Source: Alphaproteobacteria bacterium
Lineage (GTDB): Bacteria > Pseudomonadota > Alphaproteobacteria > UBA8366
DNA: 64,000 nucleotides
Direction of reading: 5' to 3'
Assembly: GCA_021774335.1 (NCBI GenBank)
Contig: JAJFJD010000023.1
Location: 86,001-150,000 of the forward strand
In this document: positions 51,092 to 61,718 of the stretch, in pieces
How positions within the stretch are numbered: position 1 is the first letter of the stretch
Layout of the letters: every line of letters starts with the position of its first letter
Program-made: the position numbers and the translations under genes
Notes under the pieces: model-generated
What the model was told of the DNA's origin: nothing
Databases searched by the model: none
The model's input: the letters and a program-made list of their open reading frames with translations, nothing else

Positions 51092-51889
51092 ATGGATGAT
51101 CCCCTGGTTCACAATCTCTTGGCTGCACTGACCCTGGCGCCGGCGACGCTCTGGGTCCTGTGGGGCCGGCCTGAAAAGAATGCCTTGTTTTGGATTCTAT
51201 TCCTTTTGGCGGCTGCCGGGCCGCTGATCATGTGCATCAACCTTGTCCAGGCAGGGTGGGAAACCGGTTTTGTCGCCGCCCTCTGGATGACAATTTCAGG
51301 GTGCATGGCGGTCTTCCTGCTGTTGGCGGCGGCGACCGACGATATGCACCGGTTGTCCTGCCTGCTGATGCCTTATTTATTGATCTTGTCGTTGAGTGCA
51401 GCAATTTGGGGCGGTACGTCGCCGCATATTCTACAAGGCCAGCCGCCGGCGTGGATCGTACTGCATATCGCAACGTCCGTTCTCACCTATGTTTTGTTGA
51501 CATTGGCGGCGATTGCCAGCGCCGCGGTCGTCATTCACGAGGGCGCGCTGCGGCGTAAGAAACGGTTCCCGATCCTGGATAAATTGCCGTCTGCCGCCGA
51601 TTCCGAGCGGTTGGAATTGCGACTGTTGCTGGCATCGGAGGTCGTCCTGGGGCTTGGCATAATCAGCGGTATGGCGGTCCAGTATCTGCTCGATGGCGCC
51701 GTCTTAACCTTTGATCATAAAACACTTTTCAGCTTCCTTGCATTCGTGGTGATCGGCGCCTTGTTGATTGCCCATTATCGAATTGGCCTACGTGGCCGTC
51801 AGGCGGCAAGGGTCGTGCTGGTCGGGTATTTGCTGATCACGTTGGGGTATCCCGGCGTCAAATTCGTCACCGATATCCTCATCGCTTGA
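51092..51889 (+). CDS. CcsA/YpjD-like inner-membrane protein (cytochrome c assembly family)
   Basis: 265 residues with about eight transmembrane helices. The middle part (WIVLHIATSVLTYVLLTLAA, then HEGALRRKKRF) and the end (HKTLFSFLAFVVIGALLIAH, LGYPGVKFVTDIL) match the HemX/YpjD branch of the CcsA/CcmC superfamily, which is distinct from the haem lyases of cytochrome maturation. Function in this branch is unsettled. AGGGT upstream supports the ATG at 51092 over an ATG at 51023. It is divergent from ispDF with a 116-base gap, and dusB follows 131 bases later. Confidence 0.78.
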   Translation: MDDPLVHNLLAALTLAPATLWVLWGRPEKNALFWILFLLAAAGPLIMCINLVQAGWETGFVAALWMTISGCMAVFLLLAAATDDMHRLSCLLMPYLLILSLSAAIWGGTSPHILQGQPPAWIVLHIATSVLTYVLLTLAAIASAAVVIHEGALRRKKRFPILDKLPSAADSERLELRLLLASEVVLGLGIISGMAVQYLLDGAVLTFDHKTLFSFLAFVVIGALLIAHYRIGLRGRQAARVVLVGYLLITLGYPGVKFVTDILIA

Positions 51890-51955
51890 TTTTCTTGAGC
51901 CGGTATGCGGCATCGTGCCACGTCCCTTAAGCGGGAGGCGGCCGGGCGAAAATCA

Positions 51956-52030
51956 TTGCGACAGCGGAGAAACGAGCTATTATGCTCATTCATTGATCAT
52001 AAATATGAATTGATTAAATTTTGAGCATAA
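51956..52030 (+). promoter_or_regulatory. Promoter and nested inverted repeats over the dusB-ntrBC start
   Basis: TTGCGA (51956-51961) and TATTAT (51978-51983) form a promoter with a 16-base spacer. TTATGCTCA (51980-51988) overlaps the -10, and its perfect complement TGAGCATAA (52022-52030) covers the TTG start codon of dusB. Inside lie ATTCAT (51988-51993) and ATGAAT (52005-52010), a second inverted repeat. The segment is sharply AT-rich. Placement fits an operator controlling the nitrogen-regulation operon, possibly by NtrC or an autoregulatory factor, which is inference. Confidence 0.45.
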
Positions 52031-53010
52031 ATATCGGCCCCCTCGAGACCCACACACGGGCGATCTTGGCTCCTATGTCCGGCGTTACCGACGCACCGTT
52101 CCGGCGGCTTGCGCGCCGTTTGGGTGCGCGTTTGGTCGTGTCAGAGATGATCGCCAGCGATGCGATGATTCGCGAGGTGCGGGGTGAAATGCGAAAGATG
52201 TCAACGGATTGCGCCGAGGAGTTTCCGATGGCAGTGCAGCTCGCCGGCGCGGATCCCGAAACTATGGCCGAGGCGGCGCGGCTCAACGTCGACCGCGGCG
52301 CCGCGGTCATCGACATCAATTTCGGCTGTCCGGCAAAACGTGTGGTCAACAAGCTGTGCGGCTCGGGAATTCTGCGGGACGAGGCACTTGCGGGGCGGAT
52401 CATGGAGGCGACGGTGGCGGCCGTGGATGTTCCGGTGACCATGAAGATGCGCACCGGATGGGACGATGCCTCCCGCAACGCACCCCGTATAGCGAAAATC
52501 GCTGAAGACTGCGGCATCCAGATGATTACGGTGCACGGACGCACGCGGTGCCAGTTTTATAAAGGATCGGCTGATTGGGCCTTTATCCGCTCGGTTAAAG
52601 ACGCGGTGACCGTTCCCGTAGTGGCAAATGGCGACATTACCGACGCAACGTCCGCCGCCGCGTGCTTGCAGGCGTCCGGCGCCGACGGTGTCATGATCGG
52701 GCGTGGCGCGCAGGGAAAGCCTTGGCTGATTGGCCAAGTCGACGCGGTGCTCGATGGTCGGCCGATGCCCGCCGAACCGACGGTTTCGGAACAACGTGAG
52801 ATCGTACTGGAGCATTACGACGACATGCTTCGGCATTACGGCAAGCATCAAGGTAGCCGGATCGCCCGGAAGCATATCTGCTGGTATTCCAAAGGATTGT
52901 CCGGATCCGCTGAATTCCGGGCTTCGGTCAGTCGGATCGACGACCCGGCCGGCGTCGAAGCGTCGATCGGTGCCTTTTACGACGCAGCGGCCGAGCGGAT
53001 GGCGGCGTGA
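52021..53010 (+). CDS. dusB: tRNA-dihydrouridine synthase (DusB/NifR3 type)
   Basis: Flavoenzyme that reduces uridines in the D-loop of tRNA; 329 residues, TIM barrel plus helical C-terminal domain. Conserved parts are [20 protein letters not shown] at the N terminus, [56 protein letters not shown] and [11 protein letters not shown] with [13 protein letters not shown]. The start is TTG at 52021: an in-frame TAA sits two codons upstream, so nothing further back is possible, and there is no Shine-Dalgarno sequence. Being first in dusB-ntrB-ntrC is the classic nifR3 location. Confidence 0.94.
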   Translation: MSINIGPLETHTRAILAPMSGVTDAPFRRLARRLGARLVVSEMIASDAMIREVRGEMRKMSTDCAEEFPMAVQLAGADPETMAEAARLNVDRGAAVIDINFGCPAKRVVNKLCGSGILRDEALAGRIMEATVAAVDVPVTMKMRTGWDDASRNAPRIAKIAEDCGIQMITVHGRTRCQFYKGSADWAFIRSVKDAVTVPVVANGDITDATSAAACLQASGADGVMIGRGAQGKPWLIGQVDAVLDGRPMPAEPTVSEQREIVLEHYDDMLRHYGKHQGSRIARKHICWYSKGLSGSAEFRASVSRIDDPAGVEASIGAFYDAAAERMAA

Positions 53011-54123
53011 CCATGACGTCGTCGGTCACTCCCATCCCGAAACGCGTGCCGGACGCGCCGAACAGTGGCTCGGTCGTCATGGCTTTGCCGGTTCCGGTCG
53101 TTGCCGTCGACGGATCGGATAACGTCACCTTCGTCAACCCCGCGGCCGAGCAGTTCTTTCAGGGCAGCGCCGCCACGCTGTCGGGCATGAACCTGCAGGA
53201 CATCATTCCGCAGGACAGCCCGATGCTGGCGCTGGTTCACAAGATCCGGCGGCGTGGCTACAGCATGTCCGAAACCGGCATTCGCTTGTCGACGCCGCGG
53301 ATCGGAACGCACACGGTTGCCATCGACGCGACGCCATTCGGCGAGGAAGAGGGTGGTGTCCTGATCACCCTGCACGAACGATCGATGGCCGGACGGATCG
53401 ATCAATCGATGATCCACCGCGACGCTGCGCGGTCGGTGACCGCGATGGCGGCGGTGCTTGCGCATGAAATCAAGAATCCACTTTCCGGTGTTCGCGGCGC
53501 GGCCCAGTTGCTGGAAGGCGATGGCGGTGGGCAGAACCGGGAATTGACGCAGCTTATCGTCGACGAGGTCGATCGCATCTGCAAGCTGGTCGACCGGTTC
53601 GAGGTGTTTTCCGACCGCCCTCCGATCGAACGCAGCGCGGTCAACATACACGAAGTGCTCGAACACGTGATCCGGCTGGCCCGGACCGGCTTCGCGCGCA
53701 ACGTCGTGATCGAGGAACGCTACGACCCGTCGCTGCCGCCGGTATTCGGCGACCGGGACCAACTGATCCAAATATTCCTAAACCTCGTAAAGAACGCCGT
53801 GGAAGCCGCTCCAAAAGAGAATGGCGAAGTCGTCGTCAGCACGGCTTTCCAGCAAGGAATCCGGCTTGCGGTGCCTGGAAGCGAAAGCCGGGTCGACCTG
53901 CCGCTGGTCGTTGGCATTCAAGACAACGGCCCGGGCATTCCCGAAGATCTGCGGCGGCAGATATTCGACCCCTTCATTTCGACCAAGCCCGGCGGATCCG
54001 GTCTCGGCCTCGCTCTTGTGGCGAAACTGGTCGGCGAACATGGCGGGGTGATCGATGTCGAAAGCCGGCGGCGACGGACATTGTTCCGCGTGATGCTGCC
54101 GGTCATGAAATCTTCGGAGTATC

Positions 54124-54134
<11 letters not shown>
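53007..54134 (+). CDS. ntrB: Nitrogen-regulation sensor histidine kinase NtrB
   Basis: Cytosolic two-component kinase that phosphorylates or dephosphorylates NtrC according to nitrogen status signalled by PII; 375 residues. A PAS domain occupies about 25-140 ([21 protein letters not shown]). The phosphorylated His153 lies in [13 protein letters not shown], and the ATPase domain has N-box [13 protein letters not shown]1 DNGPGIP and G2 GSGLGLALV. No membrane segment is visible. The ATG overlaps the dusB stop by 4 bases, and ntrC overlaps its end by 11 bases, so the three are translationally coupled. Confidence 0.96.
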
Positions 54135-55572
<1,438 letters not shown>

Positions 55573-55585
55573 CCGCGCTCGTAGG

Positions 55586-55613
55586 CCGCCGGTGGCTATT
55601 TAACGCCCGGCGG
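55586..55613 (+). terminator. Possible attenuating hairpin between ntrC and ntrY
   Basis: CCGCCGG (55586-55592) and CCGGCGG (55607-55613) form a perfect 7-bp GC stem with a 14-base loop, followed by TTTCGGGATTTT. The T tract is broken, so it may only reduce readthrough from dusB-ntrBC into ntrYX. The 108-base gap shows no clear ntrY promoter. Confidence 0.3.
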
Positions 55614-55680
55614 TTTCGGGATTTTCGCGGGGATCCGCGGCAGCTGACGCTCACTTTCACGACACGGTCCGAGCCTTCGC

Positions 55681-57957
55681 ATGAGCGCAACCGAACAGCC
55701 AGGCTCATCTACGCCTCGTCTTATGGATCGCATATTGGCCTGGGCGCAAGGCATTCACCTCGGGCGAACCCTGGCGGTATCGCTCGCGGTCGCTGCTGTG
55801 ATTGCCATTTCAGGAACCTATGCCGCAATTCGCGGGCTTCCGCCGTTCGGCGCAGGTCCCGACGAGGTCTTGTTGTGGTTGTACGCGGATCTCATTGTCC
55901 TGTTGCTGCTGGCTGTCGTTATCGCGTGGCGCGTGGTTGCGCTATGGGTCGAGCGGCGGCGCGGGTCGGCAGGGTCGCGGCTGCATGTGCGCCTGGTCCT
56001 GCTGTTCGGATTTGTTTCGGTCGTGCCGGCGATCATCGTCGCCGTTGCGTCGATCATGTTCTTCAATTTCGGTCTTCAGTCATGGCTTAGCGGGCAGGTG
56101 CGCACGGCATTGAACGAGTCGGTCGCCGTGGCCGAGGCCTATCTGCACGAGCACAAGCAAACCATTCGCGCCGAAGCGCTGGCGATGGCCAAGGATCTCA
56201 GTCGCGACGCCGTGTCGCTCGAGAATAATCCGGCGCTGTTCAACCGCATCGTGGATTTCCAATCGCGTATCCGCGAACTGTCTGAAGCGGTCGTGTTCGA
56301 TGGAAACGGTGCGGTGCGTGGGCGATCGGGGTTCGCCTATATGCTCGAAATCGATCCGATCCCACCGTCGGCGATGGAACGGGCGCGGAAAGGCGAGGTC
56401 GCGATCGTGACCGGCTTGGACGACGACCGCGTGCGGGCCTTGGTCCGTCTCGAAGGTTTCCTCGACATGTTCCTATATGTCGGTCGGGTCATCGATCCTA
56501 AAGTTTCCTCCCACACGACGCGGACGCGCGGCGCAGTTGAGCGGTTTGAGCGGTTGGAGTTCCAGCGCGCCGGAATGCAGATCAGTTTCGCGTTGGTCTT
56601 TGCCGGCATAGCGCTCGTGATGACCTTGGCGGCATCGTGGGTCGGATTGATAATGGCGTCGCAATTATCGCGTCCATTGAGCGCTCTGATCTCTGCGACC
56701 GAACGCGTGCGGGCCGGCGATTTGTCCGCGCGTGTGCCCGAAGCCAACGCTCCGGATGAAATTGGCTCGCTGAGCCGCGCGTTCAACCGGATGACCAACG
56801 ATCTTGAACAAAACCGGCAGGAATTGCTTGAGGCGAACCGCCAACTCGATCAACGCCGCCGTTTCACGGAAGCCGTTCTTGAGGGCGTCTCCGCCGGCGT
56901 CATCGGGCTCGACGAGCGCGGGCGTATCAATCTGCCCAATTTGTCCGCGACGGAGCTGTTGGGTGTAACCGCGGACCGGATGGTGGGCCGGGAGCTCGGC
57001 GAGGCAGTACCGGAAATGGCAGACCTACTGCGGCAGGCGCAGCAGCAACGCGGTAGTCGCCCCATAGAATCAGAAATTCAGCTGCAGCGGTCGAAGGAGA
57101 ACCGGACGCTGCTGGCGCGGATCACCATTGAGCGTGAAAACGACGAACTCAAGGGCTTCGTCGTGACGTTCGACGACGTGTCGGACCTTGTCGCCGCGCA
57201 GCGCAAGGCTGCCTGGGCCGATGTCGCACGCCGCATCGCGCATGAAATACGCAACCCGCTGACGCCAATTCAATTGTCAGCCGAACGGCTGCAGCGCAAG
57301 TATCTGGAGGAAATCACCAGCGATCGCGAAACTTTCGTAACGTGTACCGAAACGATCGTGCGTCATGTCGGCGATATCGGCCGGATGGTCGACGAGTTTT
57401 CCAGTTTTGCTCGCGTTCCCGAACCGGTCATGCGCCTGGAGAACCTTTCCGACCTTTGCCGTCAGGCGGTGTTCCTGCAGCGCAACGCGTATCCTGAAAT
57501 CACGTTTTCGACCGACCTTCCGGATGACGCGGTCTATTACCATTGTGACGGCCGGCAGATAAGCCAGGCCTTGACCAATCTGTTGTTGAACGGCGCGGAA
57601 GCGATCGAGGCGCGTCAAGGCGACGGCACGGCCAAGGGGCACATCGACGTTCGGCTCGGTGTCGCGGATGGCCGCACCTTCATTGAAGTTCAGGACGACG
57701 GTAAGGGGTTACCAGAGTCCGCGCGGGAACGATTGACCGAACCCTATTTCACCACAAGGCGGAAAGGGACAGGTCTTGGCCTTGCCATTGTTAAGAAAAT
57801 AATGGAAGACCATGGTGGCCAGTTGCTTTTGAAGGATGCGCCCGTCGGCGGAGCAAGTGTCCGCTTGGAATTCAAAGGGGCGCCCGCAACAGCTGAGCAG
57901 GTGCAGGAGTCGCTGGAAACGCAGGGGCATGGCACGGCCATGGCCCCAGGGAGGTAA
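55681..57957 (+). CDS. ntrY: Sensor histidine kinase NtrY
   Basis: 758-residue membrane sensor of the NtrYX system, linked in alphaproteobacteria to nitrogen, redox and envelope control. Several N-terminal membrane helices (TLAVSLAVAAVIAISGTYAA, LIVLLLLAVVIAWRVVALWV, LVLLFGFVSVVPAIIVAVAS) and one near 300 (FALVFAGIALVMTLAASWVG) bracket a periplasmic region. A HAMP domain follows (LSRPLSALISATERVRAGDL), then a PAS domain (about 395-500). The kinase core has His521 in RRIAHEIRNPLTP and an ATPase domain with GKGLPE and GTGLGLAIVKKI. It is preceded by ntrC and followed 6 bases later by its partner ntrX. Confidence 0.95.
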   Translation: MSATEQPGSSTPRLMDRILAWAQGIHLGRTLAVSLAVAAVIAISGTYAAIRGLPPFGAGPDEVLLWLYADLIVLLLLAVVIAWRVVALWVERRRGSAGSRLHVRLVLLFGFVSVVPAIIVAVASIMFFNFGLQSWLSGQVRTALNESVAVAEAYLHEHKQTIRAEALAMAKDLSRDAVSLENNPALFNRIVDFQSRIRELSEAVVFDGNGAVRGRSGFAYMLEIDPIPPSAMERARKGEVAIVTGLDDDRVRALVRLEGFLDMFLYVGRVIDPKVSSHTTRTRGAVERFERLEFQRAGMQISFALVFAGIALVMTLAASWVGLIMASQLSRPLSALISATERVRAGDLSARVPEANAPDEIGSLSRAFNRMTNDLEQNRQELLEANRQLDQRRRFTEAVLEGVSAGVIGLDERGRINLPNLSATELLGVTADRMVGRELGEAVPEMADLLRQAQQQRGSRPIESEIQLQRSKENRTLLARITIERENDELKGFVVTFDDVSDLVAAQRKAAWADVARRIAHEIRNPLTPIQLSAERLQRKYLEEITSDRETFVTCTETIVRHVGDIGRMVDEFSSFARVPEPVMRLENLSDLCRQAVFLQRNAYPEITFSTDLPDDAVYYHCDGRQISQALTNLLLNGAEAIEARQGDGTAKGHIDVRLGVADGRTFIEVQDDGKGLPESARERLTEPYFTTRRKGTGLGLAIVKKIMEDHGGQLLLKDAPVGGASVRLEFKGAPATAEQVQESLETQGHGTAMAPGR

Positions 57958-57963
57958 GGCCAT

Positions 57964-59364
57964 ATGGCCAACGACATTCTTATTGTCGATGACGAAGCCG
58001 ATATCTGTAAGTTGATCGCCGGCATCCTCGAGGATGAAGGCTACGAGACGCGTGAAGCCGGCAGCAGTAGCGAGGCATTCTCCGCGATCGAAGCTCGGCA
58101 GCCGAGCTTGATCATTCTCGACGTGTGGCTGCAGAACAGCCAATACGACGGTCTACAAATGCTCGAGATCATTCGTCGCGACAATCCTGATCAGCAAGTG
58201 CTGATGATCAGCGGGCACGCCACATTCGACATGGCGGTGCGCGCTACGAAGATGGGCGCATACGACTTCCTCACCAAGCCGTTCAAGTCTGAGGTTCTGC
58301 TACACACGATCTCGCGGGCGGTCGAAGACAACCGCTTGCGCCGCGAGAATTTGGCATTGCAAAAGCAGGTCGGCGACCGGCTGAGTGATCTGACCGGGAA
58401 TTCGCCGGCAATCGCACAATTGCGGCAGGCCTTGGAAAAGGTGGCGCCGACCGACAGCCGGGTGCTGATCACTGGATCGCCGGGGTCGGGCAAGAGCGTG
58501 GTCGCTCAACTGCTGCATGATCATTCGGCACGTGCATCAGGATCGTTTGTCGTTCTGAACTGTGCCGGCTTGGAGCCGGACCGGCTCGAGACGGCATTGT
58601 TCGGTGTTGAGGCGACGGACAAGTCGGCGCGGTCCGTTGGTGTGCTGGAGCAGGCGCATGGCGGAACACTGTTGCTCGACGAAGTCGCCGACATGCCGCT
58701 CGAAACGCAGGCCAAGATCGTGCGCGTGTTGCACAAACCCCGGTTTAACCGGATCGGCGGTGCGGGTTGGGTTGAAGTCGATGTGCGGGTGATCGCCACT
58801 ACAAACCGGGATCTGACGCGTGAAATCGAAGCGGGGCTGTTTCGCGAGGATCTGTATTATCGCCTCAACGTCGTGCCGCTGACAGTGCCGCCCTTGGGTG
58901 TCCGGCGCGCCGACATCCCGGAATTATCGACGGAACTGATGGCACGGGCCGTGTCATCGAAGGGACGTCCGCCGCGGGCGTTGTCCGAGGAATCGCTGAT
59001 CGCACTGCAGGCCTACGAATGGCCCGGTAACGTCTGGGAGCTTGTGAACGTGATCGAGCGTTTGCTATTGCCGAGCGTGGGCGATGTGGATGCGCCGATC
59101 GGCGCCGATGCGGTTGCCGAGGCAATCGGTGGCGGCTCTCCGGAATTCCTGCGGTCGGACGCGTCGCTGGGGATAATGAAGCAGCCGCTGCGGGAAGCCC
59201 GCGAGGATTTCGAGCGGCAGTATCTGACGTTCCATCTGGCCCGGTTCGGCGGCAATATCAGCCGGACTGCAGGATTCGTCGGCATGGACCGCGCCGCCCT
59301 GCATCGCAAGTTGAAGGGGCTGGGCGTGCATAACTCCGAACGGGCGCAGAAGACCAGTGCCTGA
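57964..59364 (+). CDS. ntrX: Response regulator NtrX (AAA+ type without GAFTGA)
   Basis: 466 residues. The receiver domain has acidic pocket VDDEAD and phospho-acceptor D53 in ILDVWLQNSQYDG, where the longer loop is typical of NtrX. The AAA+ domain has Walker A GSPGSGKS from residue 171 and Walker B TLLLDEVADMP. The sigma54-contact loop is missing: after LFG at about 212-214 the protein reads VEATDKSARSVGVLEQAHGG. A Fis-type helix-turn-helix closes the protein (ISRTAGFVGMDRAALHRKLK). Loss of GAFTGA implies that it does not open sigma54 promoters in the usual way. It starts 6 bases after ntrY. Confidence 0.95.
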   Translation: MANDILIVDDEADICKLIAGILEDEGYETREAGSSSEAFSAIEARQPSLIILDVWLQNSQYDGLQMLEIIRRDNPDQQVLMISGHATFDMAVRATKMGAYDFLTKPFKSEVLLHTISRAVEDNRLRRENLALQKQVGDRLSDLTGNSPAIAQLRQALEKVAPTDSRVLITGSPGSGKSVVAQLLHDHSARASGSFVVLNCAGLEPDRLETALFGVEATDKSARSVGVLEQAHGGTLLLDEVADMPLETQAKIVRVLHKPRFNRIGGAGWVEVDVRVIATTNRDLTREIEAGLFREDLYYRLNVVPLTVPPLGVRRADIPELSTELMARAVSSKGRPPRALSEESLIALQAYEWPGNVWELVNVIERLLLPSVGDVDAPIGADAVAEAIGGGSPEFLRSDASLGIMKQPLREAREDFERQYLTFHLARFGGNISRTAGFVGMDRAALHRKLKGLGVHNSERAQKTSA

Positions 59365-59385
59365 TAATCGTCCGGGATATCGCCG

Positions 59386-60759
59386 ATGAAGGTCATCATT
59401 TGCGGGGCCGGCCAGGTCGGATATCACATCGCATCCTATCTCGCCAGTGAACAGAATGACGTGACCGTCATCGATCAGTCGTATGAACTGATCGGCCGGG
59501 TGAACGAGACATTGGATGTGCAGGCCTTCGTCGGGAACGCATCACAGCCGGACGTGCAGGAGAATGCCGGAGCCGCGGATGCCGACATGATCATCGCGGT
59601 GACGTTTGCCGACGAGGTCAACATGGTGGCGTGTCAGGTCGCACACTCGCTGTTCAACGTGCCGACAAAGATTGCACGCATCCGCCAGCAGAGTTTCCTC
59701 GAACCCATGTGGGCCGACCTGTTCAGCCGTGACCACATGCCGATCGACGTCATTATCTCGCCGGAAATCGAAGTGGCGCAGGCAATTTCCCGGCGGCTTG
59801 CGGTGCCAGGCGCGTTCGATATGATTCCGCTGGCCGATGACAAGGTCCGGGTGATTGGGGTGCGCTGCACCGAGAATTGCCCGATCGTGCACACGCCGCT
59901 GCGGCAATTGACGGAACTGTTCCCCGATCTGCATATCGTCATCGTCGGTATCGTGCATGATGACAACGCCTATGTGCCGAAATCGACCGATCAAATGCTG
60001 CCGGGCGACGAAGTGTATTTCGCCGCCGATACGGCGCATGTGCCGCGCGCGCTCGCTGCGTTTGGCTATGAGGAACAGGAAGCGCACCGCCTGGTGATTC
60101 TCGGTGGCGGCAATATCGGGTTTAACCTCGCGAAGCTGATCGAGGCCAATCCCGACATGTCCGCCCGCATCATCGAACTGGACCAGCTGCGCGCGCGTAA
60201 GGTTGCCGCATTGTTGCCGGATACGATGGTCACGAACGGCGACGGGTTGGACTCTGATATTCTGGAGGAAATCAACATCCGGTCCGCCGACACGGTGGTC
60301 GCGGTGACTGATGATGATGAAACCAACATCCTCGGATCGTTGTTGGCAAAGCGTTACGGCGTCGAGCGCACGATCGCGCTGGCGAACAAGACAACCTATT
60401 CCTCGCTGGTCACGACGCTCGGCATCGACGTTCTCGTCAATCCGCGGGCGATAACCGTATCGACGATCCTCCAGCATGTCCGACGCGGCCGAATTCGGGC
60501 CGTCCATTCCCTGCGCGACGGTTTCGGTGAAATCATCGAAGCCGAGGCGCTTGAAACGTCACCGCTCGTCGGGTCGAAGATCCGCGACGGAAAACTGCCG
60601 TCGGGTGTGATCGTCGGGGCCATTGTGCGCGACGGCGTGGTGATCATCCCGCGCGGCGATACGGATGTTCGGGCGCAGGACCGGGTCATCCTGCTGGCGA
60701 CCGCCGGATCGGTCCGAAAGGTCGAAAAACTCTTTGCCGTGCGGCTCGAATTCTTCTAA
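59386..60759 (+). CDS. trkA: Trk potassium uptake regulatory protein TrkA
   Basis: Peripheral NAD(H)-binding subunit that gates Trk potassium channels; 457 residues with two tandem RCK modules. The first Rossmann motif is KVIICGAGQVGYHIASYLAS at the N terminus, the second LVILGGGNIGFNLAKLIEAN near residue 235. Each is followed by a TrkA-C domain (IPLADDKVRVIGVRC; SLRDGFGEIIEAEALETSP). The membrane partner TrkH is not in the window. It sits directly after ntrX, a standard alphaproteobacterial order. Confidence 0.96.
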   Translation: MKVIICGAGQVGYHIASYLASEQNDVTVIDQSYELIGRVNETLDVQAFVGNASQPDVQENAGAADADMIIAVTFADEVNMVACQVAHSLFNVPTKIARIRQQSFLEPMWADLFSRDHMPIDVIISPEIEVAQAISRRLAVPGAFDMIPLADDKVRVIGVRCTENCPIVHTPLRQLTELFPDLHIVIVGIVHDDNAYVPKSTDQMLPGDEVYFAADTAHVPRALAAFGYEEQEAHRLVILGGGNIGFNLAKLIEANPDMSARIIELDQLRARKVAALLPDTMVTNGDGLDSDILEEINIRSADTVVAVTDDDETNILGSLLAKRYGVERTIALANKTTYSSLVTTLGIDVLVNPRAITVSTILQHVRRGRIRAVHSLRDGFGEIIEAEALETSPLVGSKIRDGKLPSGVIVGAIVRDGVVIIPRGDTDVRAQDRVILLATAGSVRKVEKLFAVRLEFF

Positions 60760-60820
60760 AGCCAAAGCACGGATGGGGCCTGCCGCCCCGCATCACGTCG
60801 ACAATCGGGAAGGGGCTGAG

Positions 60821-61711
60821 ATGCCTAGACTCGCATACGTAAACGGCCGGTACGTCCAGCATGGCGCGGCCGCTGTCCATATCGAAGATCGCGGATATCA
60901 GTTTTCTGACGGTATCTATGAGGTGGTGACCATCGTCAACCGGCGCATGGTCGACGAAGGGCCGCATCTCGACCGGTTGGAACGCTCATTGTCTGAAATC
61001 GAGATCCCGATGCCGATGACCCGCAATGTCCTGCGGATGGTGATGCGCGAATTGGTGCGCCGCAACAGCGTCGAGAACGGCTTGCTCTACATGCAGATCA
61101 CCCGGGGCGTGTCGCCGCGCGACCACAAGTTTCCCGATCCGCCCTGCACGCCGAGCGTCGTCATGACCACGCGCAAGGCCAATTTTGCGGGGCATTCCAA
61201 ATTCTCCGACGGCGTGAAGGTCGTAACGGTGCCGGATATCCGCTGGCAGCGTTGCGACATCAAGACGATATCCCTCCTGCCGAACTGTATTGGCAAGACC
61301 ACAGCGGCCCGTGCCGGCGCCTATGAAGGATGGCAGGTGGATGCCGACGGCCATGTGACCGAAGGCACGTCGAGCAATGCCTGGATCATCACCAAGGATG
61401 GCAAGCTGGTGACCCGAGCGGCAACCCATGACATCCTCAACGGCATCACCCGGATGACGATTCTTCGGATCGCGAAGGAAGAGGGGATCGAATTCGAGGA
61501 ACGGGCGTTCACAGTCGAGGAGGCCCAGAATGCCCGCGAGGCGTTCACGTCGAGCGCCACGTCCTTTGCGACGCCGGTCGTTCAGATCGACGACGCGATC
61601 ATCGGCAATGGCCATCCGGGAACCATCAGCACCCGAATTCTCGAAAGCTACATGGCCTATTGCACAGGCGATGCGGCACCGGAGGATGACCACGACGCGG
61701 CGTCCGCCTGA
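60821..61711 (+). CDS. D-amino-acid transaminase family protein (class IV aminotransferase)
   Basis: 296 residues, PLP fold type IV. The N terminus LAYVNGRYVQHGAAAVHIED followed by RGYQFSDGIYEVV is typical of D-alanine aminotransferase. The PLP lysine is K148 in CDIKTISLLPN, and the C-terminal half has VTEGTSSNAWII and DILNGITRMTIL. D-amino-acid specificity is the best match, but branched-chain or aminodeoxychorismate activity cannot be excluded. GGAAGGGG upstream supports the ATG at 60821 over a frame that is open further back into trkA. Its product D-glutamate or D-alanine could feed peptidoglycan synthesis. Confidence 0.87.
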   Translation: MPRLAYVNGRYVQHGAAAVHIEDRGYQFSDGIYEVVTIVNRRMVDEGPHLDRLERSLSEIEIPMPMTRNVLRMVMRELVRRNSVENGLLYMQITRGVSPRDHKFPDPPCTPSVVMTTRKANFAGHSKFSDGVKVVTVPDIRWQRCDIKTISLLPNCIGKTTAARAGAYEGWQVDADGHVTEGTSSNAWIITKDGKLVTRAATHDILNGITRMTILRIAKEEGIEFEERAFTVEEAQNAREAFTSSATSFATPVVQIDDAIIGNGHPGTISTRILESYMAYCTGDAAPEDDHDAASA

Positions 61712-61718
61712 GTCCGAT

